From Closterium sp. Naga37s-1 (lineage: Eukaryota > Streptophyta > Zygnematophyceae > Desmidiales > Closteriaceae): DNA of 64,000 bases. This document shows, piece by piece, positions 1 to 11,505 of the stretch; positions within the stretch are counted from its first letter, which is position 1; each line of letters opens with the position of its first letter. The notes under the pieces are model-generated. The model searched no databases, had not been told where the DNA came from, and worked only from the letters and a program-made list of their open reading frames with translations. Both the position numbers and the translations under genes were made by a program. The stretch is from the NCBI GenBank assembly GCA_947471745.1, contig CANJKZ010000777.1, positions 2,356,501 to 2,420,500 on the forward strand. The letters run 5' to 3'.

Positions 1-466
1 CATACAAGCAATGAAAATTGCTACCAAGGCTCCGCCCATTCTACTAGCTCTTCCCACCACCGTGCCTCTGCCCCGCCATCCTAGTCTACACTGTAGTGGC
101 TATGAACCTCTACGAGCAGACTTGCAGTCGTGCTGCTTCTTGCCATCCTTTCCCAACCCTTGCTACTTTGCCTCCAGCTGCCATCATCCGAATCAAGCTG
201 GCTCCTCGGCACAATCCTACAAACACATGGAACCAAACACGCATGCACTCGTACACCCATCCGTTGCTGGCGGTAAATTTGCCTTCCTACTGCCCATGCC
301 TTGTTACGCTGCCTGTCCTTGCCAACACCCTCCTGCAACCTTCCAATCCTCCCGCTCGGCAGGCATCCACCCTCTCGCTTCGTGAAGTGCCATCTGACCC
401 CTCGACTTCCATTCTCGTACCTGGCTGACTCGCTATATACAGTGTGTACAGTATCTACTTCCCCCT
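1..466. other. Left edge, no gene recognised
   Basis: Several short open frames exist on both strands but none has recognisable domains or coherent composition. The stretch just before 467 may be an eroded continuation of the copia RT relic that follows, because the position where the RT catalytic motif would be expected (about 420-500) is in a plausible place but unreadable. Otherwise nothing is seen here. Confidence 0.5.
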
Positions 467-1395
467 TTGCACTTCCCCTTACCCTTCACATTCACACAAA
501 TGAGGCACACTTTAACTGACCTTGGTGAGCTGCGGCACTACCTTGGCCAGCAGATTACCAGGGACAGAGCTGCTCGCACCATTAGACTGATCCAGACGCA
601 TATGGTGCAGCAGGTCTTCGAGCGGTTCGGCTTCAGTTCTCCTAAACACAGCCCACCCTTCTTGCTGTGGATCATGAACTCACGGCTCCACCTTCAAAAG
701 AGTAATTTCAGCCTAGTGGTCCATAACCAGAGTTGGTGGGTTGTATCATGTACGTGGTAACTTGCACTCGCCCAGACCTCTCTTTCCCTCTTAGTGTCCT
801 GACTCGATTTGCTGCGCCTGTAAGACACCGGGATGCTCACTGGTTGGCAACTAGGAGGGTAGCAAAGTACATGGGGAGTGCATTAGGGATGGGACTTATG
901 CTTGGAGGACTCCAGCCAGTTACACTCACCGGACACTCGGACTCTTCGTACGCGGACTGTGCACAGACACTGAGGTCTACATACAAGTACTGCTTCAGTA
1001 TTGGGGGTCGACTCCAGCTTCGTCCGTCATTGGTTCCAGCTGTGAGGCAGAGGTCTAAGATTTGGCTATGGTCACGCAATTGCTCTATTGTTTGTCTTTC
1101 CTTCTTACCGACCTTGGTGAGCGGCCTTGCTCTTCCCCAATCTTGTTCGTCGACAACAGGGGTGCTATCCCGTTTTGTGAGGAGCCTCGTCTGGTTGGGA
1201 AGGCGAAGCACATCCAGCTTCGTTACTTCCTTGTGCGCGAGTTGCAGCAACATGGCCGAGGCCCGCGTGGTGCAGGTGGCCTCGGAGGCCAACACTTCAA
1301 ATACCTTCACTAAGGCTCTTCCGCCTTGTGATCACCACCGGTTCAGCACGCAGCTTGGTCTTGTACCTGCCAGTTCTCACTTGCTTTCGTAGTGA
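467..1395 (+). pseudogene. Ty1/copia RT-RNase H relic (A)
   Basis: This is a decayed 3' end of a copia polyprotein in several frames. Recognisable blocks in order are the late RT segment (DLGELRHYLGQQITRDR, then SHMVQQ-like), the block around CTRPDLSFPLSVL, the RNase H segment with GHSDSSYADC, a VDNRGA block, and the terminal FTKALPPCDHHRF motif with a stop at 1390-1392. Compared with the intact copia in this window (CDS 39108-45041) it carries frameshifts and lacks everything upstream of late RT. Its 3' UTR and LTR are missing because an opposite-strand gag relic starts directly after the stop. It is old and non-functional. Confidence 0.8.
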
Positions 1396-2331
1396 TGCTT
1401 TGTCTTATACTCCTGCACCCCCGGGGCCAGCACCTCCTCCTCCACTACCGCCGGAGCCGCCACCGCCTCCGCCATCCCCTCCACTCCCTCCACCTCCGCC
1501 ACCACCACCCCCGCCGCCATTGCTGCCACCACCGCCTCCTTTCTTACCACCCTTCTTGCCCCCCTTGTGACTAGAGGCAACTGCTGCCACCTCTAATGCC
1601 TTAGCAATAGAGGATGATGCTATAAAGGAGACAAGGAAGGACGGGGCACACCCGTCAAAGATAGGGGGGAGGACGGTACTAAATGCAAGCAAGGCAGGAT
1701 CGGCAGCGGTAGCAAAGTATATAGCATCGAGCGAGCGCAAGTGCAGCATAAGGTCAGCGACAGTATGAATCGCATGGACATCGGGAAACATGAGAGGGGG
1801 GGTTGGCGACCGAGGGACGTAGCGTCGGGATAGGAATAACGAGCAGTCACAGCATCCATCACTGCCTTTTTATCTCTTCTTGCCCAAAGTGCTTCTGCTC
1901 AGGTCGTATCCCTGGCTGGTGGCAAGAAGTTGGTGGCAAGAAGTTTCCGCGCGCGATTGGTCCAAAACAGACAACCGGCCAATGCGATTGGTGAAGTGGT
2001 TTTTTTAACCAATCGCGTGCGCAAATTCTTGCCACCAACTTCTTGCCACCAGCCAGGGATACGACCTCAGTCAGCGGTGGATGCTAAGAGATAGCAAGCA
2101 TGGCACCATTATTACTAGCGGTCCAATGCCTGAGCTCAGTGCGGGCCATGGCAAAGCTGCATCAAGAGGCTTGGGAGGGGGAGGGGCCAACAGCTCACCA
2201 GCAGCATGCACGGAGAGGGGGCCATCGTTCTCGAGGCGGCTCCCGAGGTGGAGGTGGAGCTTCCACAGCCATGACGGGAAGTCAACAGGAGGCCCATCAG
2301 GGTCAAACTGAAAAACACGAGCAGTCGTCAT
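1396..2331 (-). pseudogene. Ty1/copia gag relic (B), split by hairpin element
   Basis: On the minus strand a degenerate copia Gag starts at 2331 (MTTARVFQFDPDGPP, matching the MATPSVLTFDAEGRA start of intact copies). It runs through the Gag core (DAVTARYSYPDAT, then TVADLMLHLRSLDA) and ends in the glycine-rich tail at about 1405-1560. The frame is broken several times. A 163-bp hairpin element sits at 1903-2065. With it and one copy of the 5-bp repeat removed, the two Gag halves join in frame around the conserved HF-Q motif. Zinc knuckle and pol are absent. Confidence 0.78.
1903..2065. mobile_element. 163-bp foldback/MITE-like element
   Basis: Long terminal inverted repeats of about 58-59 bp (1903-1961 and 2008-2065) start GTCGTATCCCTGGCTGG. 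The outer 40 bp of the arms are perfectly complementary, and a 46-bp centre separates them. Each arm has an internal direct repeat of GGTGGCAAGAAGTT. The element is flanked by CTCAG at 1898-1902 and 2066-2070, and excision to one copy restores the surrounding gag frame, so it is a genuine insertion. It codes for nothing. A 5-bp duplication does not fit hAT, PIF or Mutator types, so no superfamily is assigned. Confidence 0.82.
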
Positions 2332-3102
2332 AACAGTGGAAGGCCTCAGTGAGGGACGGCACGGGTACAAGCGGCTAAGGAGGCTCGAGTGAGGTCGGGT
2401 GCGGTTGAAAGCGGTGGAGTACGACCATGTGCATTTGGGAGGGGTTGAGTGCGGTGGAGTGCGGTCGGGTGCGACTAGGAGGTGCGGTCTGTTTGGCTCG
2501 GCGAAAGGCTAGGTGGGGCACGGCAGGTCAGACGACGGGCTGGTAGGTGTTGTTGGTTCGTTCGGGTGCGGTCGAGTGCAGTGGGGTGCAGTCGAGTGCG
2601 ATGGGGTAGGATCGAGTGCGGTGAAGGATGATAAGTGGCGGGCTAGACGGGCCACTGCGGTTGAATGTGGCTATACAGGCAAGGGAGTGGGCGGGGCTAC
2701 GGGGTGCGGAGGGCGCATGGGGTGGCGCGGACCGGGTGAGAGTGGGGCATATGGTTCCGGTGGCAGAGTGTGTCGCACGGATGGGCTGCGAGGTTCCTAC
2801 TGGGCGACGGGTTGCGGGCAGGTTGCGGGGTGCATACGGGGCGACGGGGTGCTGGCAGGTGACGGGGTGCATAAGGGGCGATGAGGTGTGGGCGTCGGGA
2901 TGTGGGGCGTGTACGGGCTACTGGGCCTGGGCGTCGGGGCGTGGGCTGCTTATGGGGTACGGGGCACGGGCATCGGCCTACGGGGCGCGAGTGGTGCGAC
3001 GTTGGGCTATGGGTGTGGGCGAGCTCGGGGCGTACGACCGACCGGCTACGGGCGACGGGCGAGAATAGGCCGGGGTGTGGGGTTGTGGACCCATGGGAAC
3101 GA
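2332..3102 (-). repeat. GC-rich degenerate tandem repeats, leader of copia B
   Basis: Degenerate short repeats (GTGCGGTCG / GAGTGCGGTG near 2380-2620, GGGGTGC / GGGCGACGGG near 2690-3060). The region occupies the place between gag start and primer-binding site where every better-preserved copia in the window has a GC-rich repeat leader. Near 3095 a GTTCCCATGGG-like remnant in minus sense resembles the hairpin that follows the PBS in those elements. The open frames crossing it are compositional artefacts. Confidence 0.6.
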
Positions 3103-3216
3103 ACTTTCATAATTCCAACCACTAACCACTGGGATAAAATGGTTTATTTGTGTAGTGGGTGAGTGCGCACATAACCCCCAGGCCAACGTGCATGTAACCC
3201 TTCCCTAGGATCGATC
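3103..3216 (-). mobile_element. Ty3/gypsy leader fragment
   Basis: Closely similar to 56085-56205, the leader between PBS and gag of the large gypsy element, in the same orientation (shared blocks include CAGGCCAACGTGC and GTAACCCTTCCCTAGGATC). Only about 110 bp remain, with no LTR or gag, and copia fragments lie on both sides. Confidence 0.7.
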
Positions 3217-4432
3217 AGGGATCTCCAAAGCATTTAGACAAGTTGGAGAGGGAGGAGCAGGAGCGATTTGAGAGGGCACGGCAGCAGCAGCAGCAGCAGT
3301 CTCAGTCGGAGCGTGAGGAGAGAGTAGAGGAGGAGTCACGATAGCAGCAGCAGCAGCAGCAGCAGCAACAGTCTCAGTCGGAGCGTTAGGAGAGAGTAGA
3401 GAAGGAGTCACGGCAGCAGCAGCAGCAGCAGCAGTCTCAGTCCGAGCGTCACGAGAGAGTAGAGGAGGAGTCACGGTAGCAGCAGCAGCAGCACTAGCAC
3501 CAGCAGCAGCACTCTCAGTCGGAGCATTAGGAGAGAGTAGAGGAGGAGTCACGACAGCAGCAGGAGAGAGCAGAGGAGGAGTCATGAGTGCAGCAGCAGG
3601 TTGAGTTGCAGTCGCACCAGGAGAGGGTTGAGCAGGAGTCCCGCCCGCAGCAGCAGGGGCAGATACCGTCGCAGCAGACGCCAGAGGAGGCGGAGCGGCG
3701 GCGACGGCGACTGCGCGACCTGCTTGACCCAGCACTTACACGCTTGGCTCGTGGTCCCCTACCGTCCCCTCCTTTCCCCCCCGTCCAGTCCGTGTCCTCG
3801 TCCCAGTGGACTCGTCGTTCTCTCCTCAGTCGTGCTGTGTCTTCAGAGCCCCGTTGGTCTCGTTACCGTGGAGACGGTCCGTTTCACCTTGTTCTCCGAT
3901 CTCGTGTTCCATCTCCTCCAGTCCTTCCACAGCCTCCTGAGTCGTCCCACGACACGTTGTCCGACTACCTCCGTGCCTCCCATCCTGTCGTCTTCCGTGT
4001 TTTGTCCGCATTGGTCACTCACCCGACTGCACCCCTGTCGTCTGTCTCAGCTCCGGCTACCACTGTCGCTGGCTTTGCCTCTTCCCACCGCCTTGACTAC
4101 GCCGCTCACTTGGTGAGTGGCCTTGCTCGTTCTTCGTCCTCTGGGGGTGCTCCTGTCTTTCCCTTGGTCTTGGAGGACAGGCAGTCCGAGCTTGGTTTCC
4201 TTGCGGCCGCTGTTCCTCATCTCTGCGCCATGCTGCTTGCTCCTGAGGGGGATCTCGATGCCCTTGACATCCCGATCCCTCGCACTCACGCTAAGGCGGT
4301 CTCGGGACCCTGGGCTTTGTACTGGATAGCAGCTGAGGAGGAAAAGATGGCATCTTCTAGGTCCACAGGCACCTACGTCGATGCCGTCCCACCACCTGGG
4401 GAGAACGTTGTCAGTGGCATGTGGCTCTACAA
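3217..4432 (+). pseudogene. Copia E: 5' half of pol (linker to early RT)
   Basis: This is the part of a copia polyprotein between integrase and RT. It begins in a glutamine-rich repeat linker (about 3280-3590), continues through the segment corresponding to PLSPQELREWF (here about 3690-3740) and the AAVPHL / APEGD / IPRTHA region, and ends in the first RT motif (TGTYVDAVPPPGENVVSGMWLY). It stops exactly where a gypsy LTR begins, after target sequence TACAA (4428-4432). The missing RT continuation, starting at the same codon, lies in inverted orientation at 21413-21417 and onward. In-frame stops lie in the linker. The 5' end is truncated. Confidence 0.82.
3280..3590 (+). repeat. CAG-rich ~60-bp repeats in the copia E linker
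   Basis: About five imperfect units, each a run of CAG codons followed by TCTCAGTCGGAGCG and GAGAGAGTAGAGGAGGAGTC, so in frame poly-Gln then SQSER and RVEEES. Some units have TAG where CAG or GAG is expected. Other copia elements here have AEPGG-type repeats in this linker. Confidence 0.8.
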
Positions 4433-4793
4433 TGTGAGAGTACGACGGCTTATGCTAGCTTTGCTAGCTTGCCTAGACTTTATTATGCTATTACTAGCTT
4501 AGCTTTATTTTATCTTGCATGATTTTGCTTGATTTCCTAGGTTCGTTGCTTTTGCTATAATTATTATAGTTATAGGCTCCGAACTAGGTTGAGTGCACCG
4601 AATTTGAGGCTTTTCGGTTGCCACCGAATCGCCTTCTACCGATTTTGGGAAGGACCCGTTCGGGATGCTTCGCGACCCGCGGAACCTTCTAGTAACCCCC
4701 GGGCTACTGTCTTTGTATCGAGCCTATATAACCTCGACTTGTACCCAAGTGGATCATTTGATAGACTTATCTTTCCTGAACCAGATCCTCACA
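4433..4793 (+). repeat. 5' LTR of gypsy H (361 bp)
   Basis: Begins TGTGAGAGTACG and ends CAGATCCTCACA. It is roughly nine-tenths identical by eye to the 363-bp LTR at 21418-21780, which is inverted. Preceded by TACAA (4428-4432). Two bases after its end is the primer-binding site TGGTAATCAGAGC (4796-4808), so this is a 5' LTR. TATA-like TATATAAC lies near 4726. Confidence 0.85.
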
Positions 4794-5210
4794 CTTGGTA
4801 ATCAGAGCGGGTTTTCACGCGAGGTCTTCAACCGTTAAGTTCCGGCCTTTAAAAACCACGGGGGCGATGACGAAAGCGCCGATACGGGTATGTAAAACCA
4901 GTTCCGTGCAATTTTCCAAGTCCCCCTCGATCCGGTTTTCAAACACCCTTCATGATTATTTGGCAAAAAAAGTTGGAATTTCGACCGTCAGATCGATTCG
5001 AATCTCAACGGCCCAACGAATTTCGACCAAAGAGGTTGATTTGGAGCGTCGGATCAAGTTTCTCCTTAACAGCCGAGATCATACGCGAATTTCGACTAAG
5101 GGAGAATTGCGAGACGTACAGAATTCAAGCTCGTTGATTCTACAGTCAATTCGACTCGCAGTAAGTCGACCAACACGCGTAGCGGAGGGGGCTTCTTGAG
5201 GGGGGAGGAG
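4794..5210 (+). other. Gypsy H leader joined to gypsy F 3' end (inferred breakpoint)
   Basis: Starts with the PBS of gypsy H (4796-4808) and ends with a polypurine tract (TTGAGGGGGGAGGAG, 5196-5210) that belongs to the different LTR at 5211. So the 5' end of one gypsy passes into the 3' end of another within 417 bp, with no gag or pol. An open frame of 134 codons (4795-5199) has no recognisable domain. The join is taken as the left breakpoint of an inversion. Its exact position cannot be seen. Confidence 0.55.
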
Positions 5211-5480
5211 TGTAAGGGATTTTCTCGACATTCCTTACCGCGACCTGCAACATCGCGTACAGCAGCAGCCGTTGTTTCACCAAACCATGCACCATTGGCC
5301 CGGCTGTGTCGGCCTACGCTTCGGGACAAGCCCGAGCCTCGATGCCAGCCTAGCACAAGCTAGCTCGCACGCATCGCGTTACCGTTTGCATGTTTTCGCG
5401 TATAACGCTCATGCCTTCGCTCACATTTTGTACTTGTTTGACACCTTCGTGCAATCCTCGCTACTTCGATCCATTGCACC
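5211..5480 (+). repeat. 3' LTR of gypsy F (decayed)
   Basis: Begins TGTAAGGGATTTTC directly after a polypurine tract and matches, inverted, the 328-bp LTR at 30393-30720, apart from an internal deletion of about 50 bp and a damaged end (CCCTTAA where the partner has CCCGTAACA). It is followed by ATAAT. The partner LTR is followed by ATTAT, the reverse complement, and by the matching continuation of the same copia 3' UTR. Confidence 0.78.
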
Positions 5481-8400
5481 CTTAAATAATCAAGAACAAA
5501 CAGTACATTGATCATAACATAGCAGGGGTAAGCATACAGGTATATGTATATAGATCGCAGTACAAGCAAAGTCAAGAAATGAGCAAGTGAGGCAAGGTAG
5601 GTACAAGGCCTAAAACAGTACAGAAATGCAAATGATTACCAGGCTGAAGTGCCTTGGTGAATATATCAGCAGTGTTGGCCCGAGTGGCCACGTAAGCAAG
5701 ATGAAGCTGACCACGCTGCTGCAACTCTCGAGTAAGGAAGTAACGCAGAGCGATATGTTTCGTCCTATGCTCCAGTCTGTGCTCCTGACACAGGGCAATC
5801 ATGGCCTTGTTGTATACATACAGAACTGAAGGAGAACGAGGCTGCTCTCCCAAGTTGCTCAGCAGATAGGTGAGTCAGCGTAACTCCTGTGCAGCCATGG
5901 CCCCTGCGTAGATCTCAGACTCACAACTGGAACTGAGAACAGAAGACGAGCGGGTAGACCGCCAAGAAACAGAGCCAGAGCCAAGGCTGAAGGTGTAACC
6001 CTGTGACGTGCGTAGCCAAGTCGTCAACCCAAGACGCGTTTGCGTGTCCAGTGAGGACAACTCGACCCCGTCCTCCAAGCAAAGAGCCCCATGCCCGACG
6101 TACTGCACAAGTAGCGCAACACCCTCTTAGGGGGCCTCCATGTGCTCTGGTCGGTGTCTCCCAGGCGCAACGTAGCGTGCCAGGATGCTAAGAGGGTATG
6201 CAAGGTCAGGTCGAGTGCAGGTCATCAGGTACATGAGGCAGCCAACAAGCTCTGAATATGGGCCACTCAGCTCTACGGACTCGTCCAGAGGTGGAGCTGA
6301 GAGCGAGTGACCGGTAGGCAGAGGAGTGGACTGTGGCGAGGAGTACCGGAAGCGGAAGCGCTGAAGGAGTTGGTGCACCATGTGTGACTGAGTTAGGGTG
6401 ATGGTGCGGCGTGCTCTGTCCCGGGTAATCTGCAAGCCAAGATAGCTGCGCGGCTCACCCAGGTCTGTGCAGGTGTGTCTCTTCTGCAGCTCCGACTTCA
6501 AGGGCCAGTGCCTCAGTGTCAGCAGTGGCAAAAACCAAGTCGTTGATGTACATGGGGATGTAGAACGGCAGCAGCAAAGTGTCGATGCGCAGAAACAGCG
6601 ACGGGTCAGCAGTCGAAGGAGCAAACCCAAGAGCCGCAAGCGTCGTCCTCAGTGTGTCGTGCCACTCGCGAGGCGCCTGGCGGAAACCGTAGACTAGTCG
6701 CCGGAGGCTCCATTGGGTACCTGCAGGAAACGACCCAGTGAAGCCAGGTGGGCGGCGCAGCCAGATCTCCTCGTGCAGGCTGCCCTGTAAGAAAGCTGTG
6801 CTGAAGTCAAGAGAGTGAAGCTCGTAGTCACACTGAGCGGCAACATTCAGCAGCACCCGAAGAGTGGCCATCTTTGGGGTAGGAGAGAAGGTCTAGAGGA
6901 AGTCAACTCCTTTCGCTGACTAAAGCCTCGTGCAACGTAACGAGCCTTGAAGACAGGCGGAAAACCTGGCGGCCGCTTCACCCTTAAAATCCACATGCCA
7001 TCGACTATGTTCGCCCCAGGAGGTGGAACTGCATCGACGTAAGTGCCTGTGGATTTCCATAATGCCATCTCTGCGTCCATGGCTATCTGCCACTGAGAAA
7101 ATTAAAGACCCGTAATCGCCTCTGCATAAGAGCGCGGGGTCGGGATGTCTGGTGCATCCAGGTCTCCCTCAAGAGCAAGCAGCATGGCTACGAGATGTGG
7201 TACAGCAGCCGCAAAACACTCAAAGCCCTCCTGCCTGTCCTCAAGGACGTCCATGCCAAGAGCACACTCACCCCCGACGGACGGAGGACATACAGACTCA
7301 GACTCAGCAACAAGACTAGCGGCGTAGTCGAGACAACAGGCGGCAGCAAATTCAACAAGCTCAGCAACCAGGGCAGACGTAGCAGCGGACTCAAACGAAG
7401 GGTCAGTGACAACAGTGGCTAGAAGACGTGGGACAGTAGGACTGGCAGCACGAACTAAGTCAGACTCGGGGTCCGGACCGTCAGCAAGAGAGGACGCAGG
7501 TGGGACACGCTGTGGAACAGAGGAAGGATGAAGTGCCATAGTGTGCGTGCCGGGGACAGGAGGAGGACGCTGACGAGAAACACGGCGACCTGTGCGAACA
7601 TCGCGAACAGGCGAGGCAGGACGAGACTTAGGCTCACGGCGCTCTGTAAGAGAGGATGTCTGCTCAGTGTAAGGAGAAGGAGCAGGCAGTGGGGAGTCTA
7701 GCTGTAACTGCGGATGCGACTGGTCAAGCGGTGGACACAGTAAGGGAGGAGTAAGGCCAGTAGAAGACAGGATACTACGAATCTGGCGAAGTACCGAGTC
7801 AGGTGGCGGCAGAGACGACGGCGACGGCAGAGCGAAAACGGTCGCCGCTGCACAGTGCCTCCTGCACCAGTACCGCCAGCTCCAGCACCCCTAGCGCCAG
7901 CACCTCCAGCTCTAGGGTCGCCAGCTCCAGTGCCGCCAACTCCAGTGCCTCCAGCTCCAGCATCTCCAGCGCCAGCACCTCCAGCTCCAGCGCCTCCAGC
8001 CACAGTGCCTCCAACTCCAGTGCCTCCAGCCCCAGCACCTCCAGCGCCAGTACCTCCAGTTCCAGTGCCTCCAGCTCCAGTGCTGCTAGCTCCAGCGCCT
8101 CCAGCTCCAATGCCTCCAGCTCCAGCGCCTCCAGCTCCAGTGTCTCCAGCTCGAGTGCCTCCAGCTCCAGGGTCTCTAGCTCCAGTGCCTGCACCACCAC
8201 CAGCTCCGGCAGCTCCAGTACCTTCAGTACGAGCACCTCCGGGACCAGCAGTGCCAGCACTACCAGCACCTCTAGCTCCAGCAGCACCACCAGCCCTGGC
8301 AGCTCCAGTGCCTCCAGTACGAGCACCTCCAGGACCAGCAACTCCAGCAACCCCAGGACCTCCAGCGCCCCCAGCTCTAGCACCTCCAGCAGTAGTGCCT

Positions 8401-11400
8401 CCAGTGGTAGGGCCTACAGCTCCAGCTGCACGACTCCGAAGGCGGGTGCGCCAAGCAAACCACTCGCGCAACTGCTGTGGCGAGAGAGGCTCCCGACAGC
8501 GACACCGCCGTGACGAGGCACCCAGAGGACCTCCAGCAGACGCAGTACCCCTAAGCTCAGCACCCCCAGACTCGGTACCCTCCAGCTCAGCACCCCTAGA
8601 CTCCGCACCTTCAGGCTCAACACCCCGAGGCTCCGCACCCTTAGACTCAGCACCCCCAGGCTCAGCACCCCCAGGCTCCGCACGCACAGGCTCAGCACTC
8701 CCAGGCTCTGCACCCGCAGGCTCAGCACCCCTAGACGCGGTACCCCAAGCAGCACCACGCCCAGCAGCACCACAGTCGCTAGTGACCTCGACAGGCTCAG
8801 CCAAGGGGAGTGGGTCTACCTGAGACACACCTGAAGGAGCAGGGCCCTAAGGGGGGAGGAGGTCAACCGAAGGAGGACCTAGAGCAAGGAAGAGCGGCTG
8901 GGGGGGGGAGAGGGGCAGTGCGGTAGGGGAAGAGAAGGTAAAAGGGAACCGACTCGTCAAACGTGACGTCCTCAGAGGACAGAACACGGCGCGAGGTGGG
9001 GTGGTAAAACTGCCAGTCAGGCGCGTCATGGGGAAAGCCAAGGAAGACACAGGGAATGGCACGAGGAGAGCTTGTCCGCGGAAGTATCGCGGACCAAGGC
9101 ACGAGCGCCCCAGACTTGGAACACCGATGCATCGCCAATCTCCCTTGTCCAACGCAGTGTAGGCGAGGTCTCCCGCAAGGAGACACGGGGCCAAAGGTTT
9201 AGCTGATGCGTAGCGTACCGGTCCGCAAACAGCCACAGAAAATGGGGAGCAGCCGCACATATCATGGAGGTACGAGCCACCTCCATGACTAGGCCAATGC
9301 GGCGCTCAGCAATCCCATTCTACTGCGGGGAGGCCGAAAGCGTGAACGACTGGAGGATGCCCTCCCCACGACTGGAGGATGCCCTCCCGAAGAGGTCGAA
9401 GGAGAACTCACCACCTCTGTCATATTGTAGACGCGGGACAGGAAGGTGGAGACGGACTGCGCCGATCCAAGGGATCAAAACACCAGGGACCTCACCCTTG
9501 CTGCGCAAGGGGAAGACCGTGGTGTAACGCGTGTAGTCGTCAACATCCAGTAGAAAGTACCGCTCGCGGTCCTGTCCACGGACGCGGGCCGGGCCCTACA
9601 CGTCCATGTGGAGAGTCTGCAAGGGAGCAGTCGTCGGGGGAAACGAGGAGGAGTGAGGAGCGAGGAGCGGCGCGCTGCCGCCCCTCGACGCAAGGAAGGG
9701 AGGGCGGGTTAGGCGAGGTCGGGAGGGGAGGCAAAGACCTGGGAAGACCAGAAACAAGGAGGCAGGAGTGCATGCCACGGAGGCGTGGCAGGGAGGGGTA
9801 ACCAAGGCGGTGGTGCCAAATGAATGTCTGGTGCGACAGGAGGCGACACGAAGAGGGGGCGGCTACCTGACCTTACGCGGACACCTCACAAGAAGCAGCT
9901 ACCTGAGCAGGCTCAGTAGTAAGTGTGTACAGACTCGACCCAGGCAGACGGCTGAACGTGGCCAGGTGACGGCCGGTCTGTGTACACGTGCAGATCGCCA
10001 CACGCTGACCCCGAGTAGTGGTGGTAATGACCATCGCATCCTAGAGGGCAGCGGTACTCACCAAGTTTGTAGAGAACGAGGGGAGGTGAAGACCTGACAG
10101 TGAGCCAGACGGAACCGCCGGACACAGGAGAACAGGGGTGGAACGTGCAATAATTGGGCCCCTTGAGGGGTCAGCCAGTCTGACTGCAACAGGTGCAGGG
10201 AGTGGTGTGACTGTGGTACTGTCGCGAAAGAAACAGCGGGAAGCACCTGAGTCAAGCGTGAAGGTGTGCAAGGCCCCAGCAGGTGCAGTATCAGGGAGAG
10301 CAGACTCACTAGCACCTAGCGAAACAGCCTCTATACCTGGGTCGGGCGGCACACTTAGGTAACAGTCACCCTCACCACTAACAGTCAAAGCATACATGGC
10401 AGCAAGGATAGCATCATAGTCAAGAGCAAAGATATCAACACCAGACCTAAGCAGCTCTAGCCAGCGGGGGCGCTCAGCCTCGTCGCCAAACTCTGCGCGC
10501 CAAGCGTCGTCAAGGCGGGAGAAGCAGCGGTACTGTGTGTGAAACTTCCCGCATGTCTGACCAGCGCGGTCACTTGTGCGAATGACATACGGGCAGCGAA
10601 CACTACCCGCAGACGCCCCACGCTGAGCAAACCACTCACGAAGCTGCTGGGGCGTAGGGGTCTCGCTCAGACGCTGCTGTTGCTGCCTCTGGCCACCGCC
10701 AGAACCTCCCCTTTGAACAACTCCACCCCTACCGCCACCATTGCCGCCGCCACCACTCCCACTACCGCCACCACCGCCACCACCACTCCCACCGCTGCCA
10801 CCACCGCCGCCACCGATGCCCCCACTCGCCACCACTCCCACCGCCACCTCCGCCACCACCACCGCCTCCACCGCCTCCAATATGACCACCCCCGCTGCCA
10901 CCTCCACCACTCTTGCCTCCCTTGCCCTTGCCGCTGCGGCGCTTTCCACTAGGAGTAGAAGCAGCCCCGACCTCCTTAGCACCAAGGACGTCAACAGCAG
11001 CAGCAAAAGCGTAGGAGGGGGCAAGGGGGGAGGGGGAACACCCCTCAAAGAAGGGTGTGCGAGGAGTGCCACGAGCAGCACCTACAGTGACTATGCTAGT
11101 CTCAGCTGCAAGGAGGTGCTTCTCGAGCAGGTCGACATTGAGGTCTGTGGGGTCAAGTGCAAGAAAGTGGTCCCTGACCGTGCGGTGAGAGTCAGGGAGG
11201 CGGGTGACTATGGAGTAGAGAGTGATGTACATCGGGGGCGGGTTCTTGTCTAGGAACTCGGCTTTAAGGGCAGCGCGGTAACGAGTGTCACTAGTGCGAA
11301 GGTGGGTGATGAGGTCCTCGACTGTGGCAAAGGCTGACAGCTCGGGAAAAAGGTAGGGCAGCATAAGGCGGCCGAGAGCAGCAGTGGCAGGGGAAGAGTA

Positions 11401-11505
11401 ACAAGCGACTACAGCATCGTACATGGCTTTAGCAGTCTTGTGCTGGCCAAAGTGAACGCGTTCGGCTAACGGCAGGTGGTTGCGAACGGCTAAGCGAGCA
11501 ACAAC
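5481..11505 (-). pseudogene. Copia G: gag-pol pseudogene
   Basis: A nearly complete copia polyprotein read from 11505 down. In order it has Gag (from the NHLPLAERVHF block; N-terminus cut off by the D LTR at 11506), a glycine-rich tail (about 10700-10930), zinc knuckle C-x13-C-x3-H-x4-C (about 10525-10600), protease FTLDSGASRCFF (about 10230), integrase (about 8850-9830), a repeat-rich linker, RT (6127-7080) and RNase H ending in HLLIS with a stop at 5572. Many frameshifts and stops break it. The RT motif YVDD is changed to YIND, which alone would disable it. Positions 5481-5571 are its 3' UTR, which continues, inverted, at 30721. Confidence 0.85.
7855..8760 (-). repeat. Copia G integrase-RT linker arrays
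   Basis: Two tandem arrays. At 7855-8410 short GGTGCTGGAGCTGG-type units encode Gly/Ala-rich repeats. At 8530-8760 15-bp units encode AEPGG-like repeats ([16 protein letters not shown]). They flank the conserved [11 protein letters not shown] segment at about 8415-8500. Large open frames on both strands here are by-products of the repeat composition. Confidence 0.75.

Noticed and set aside
2332..3102. Host gene or satellite centromere array
   Set aside because: Repeats are short, degenerate and confined to the leader position of a copia gag relic; no long-period satellite is seen.
4795..5199. 134-codon plus-strand open frame after the gypsy H LTR
   Set aside because: Starts within the PBS and spans an inferred junction of two elements; no Gag-like motif, so probably fortuitous.
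7803..8823. Long open frames on both strands (Ser-rich, Pro-rich, Gly-rich)
   Set aside because: All result from the GC-rich tandem linker repeats of copia G; only the minus-strand phase with [11 protein letters not shown] belongs to pol.
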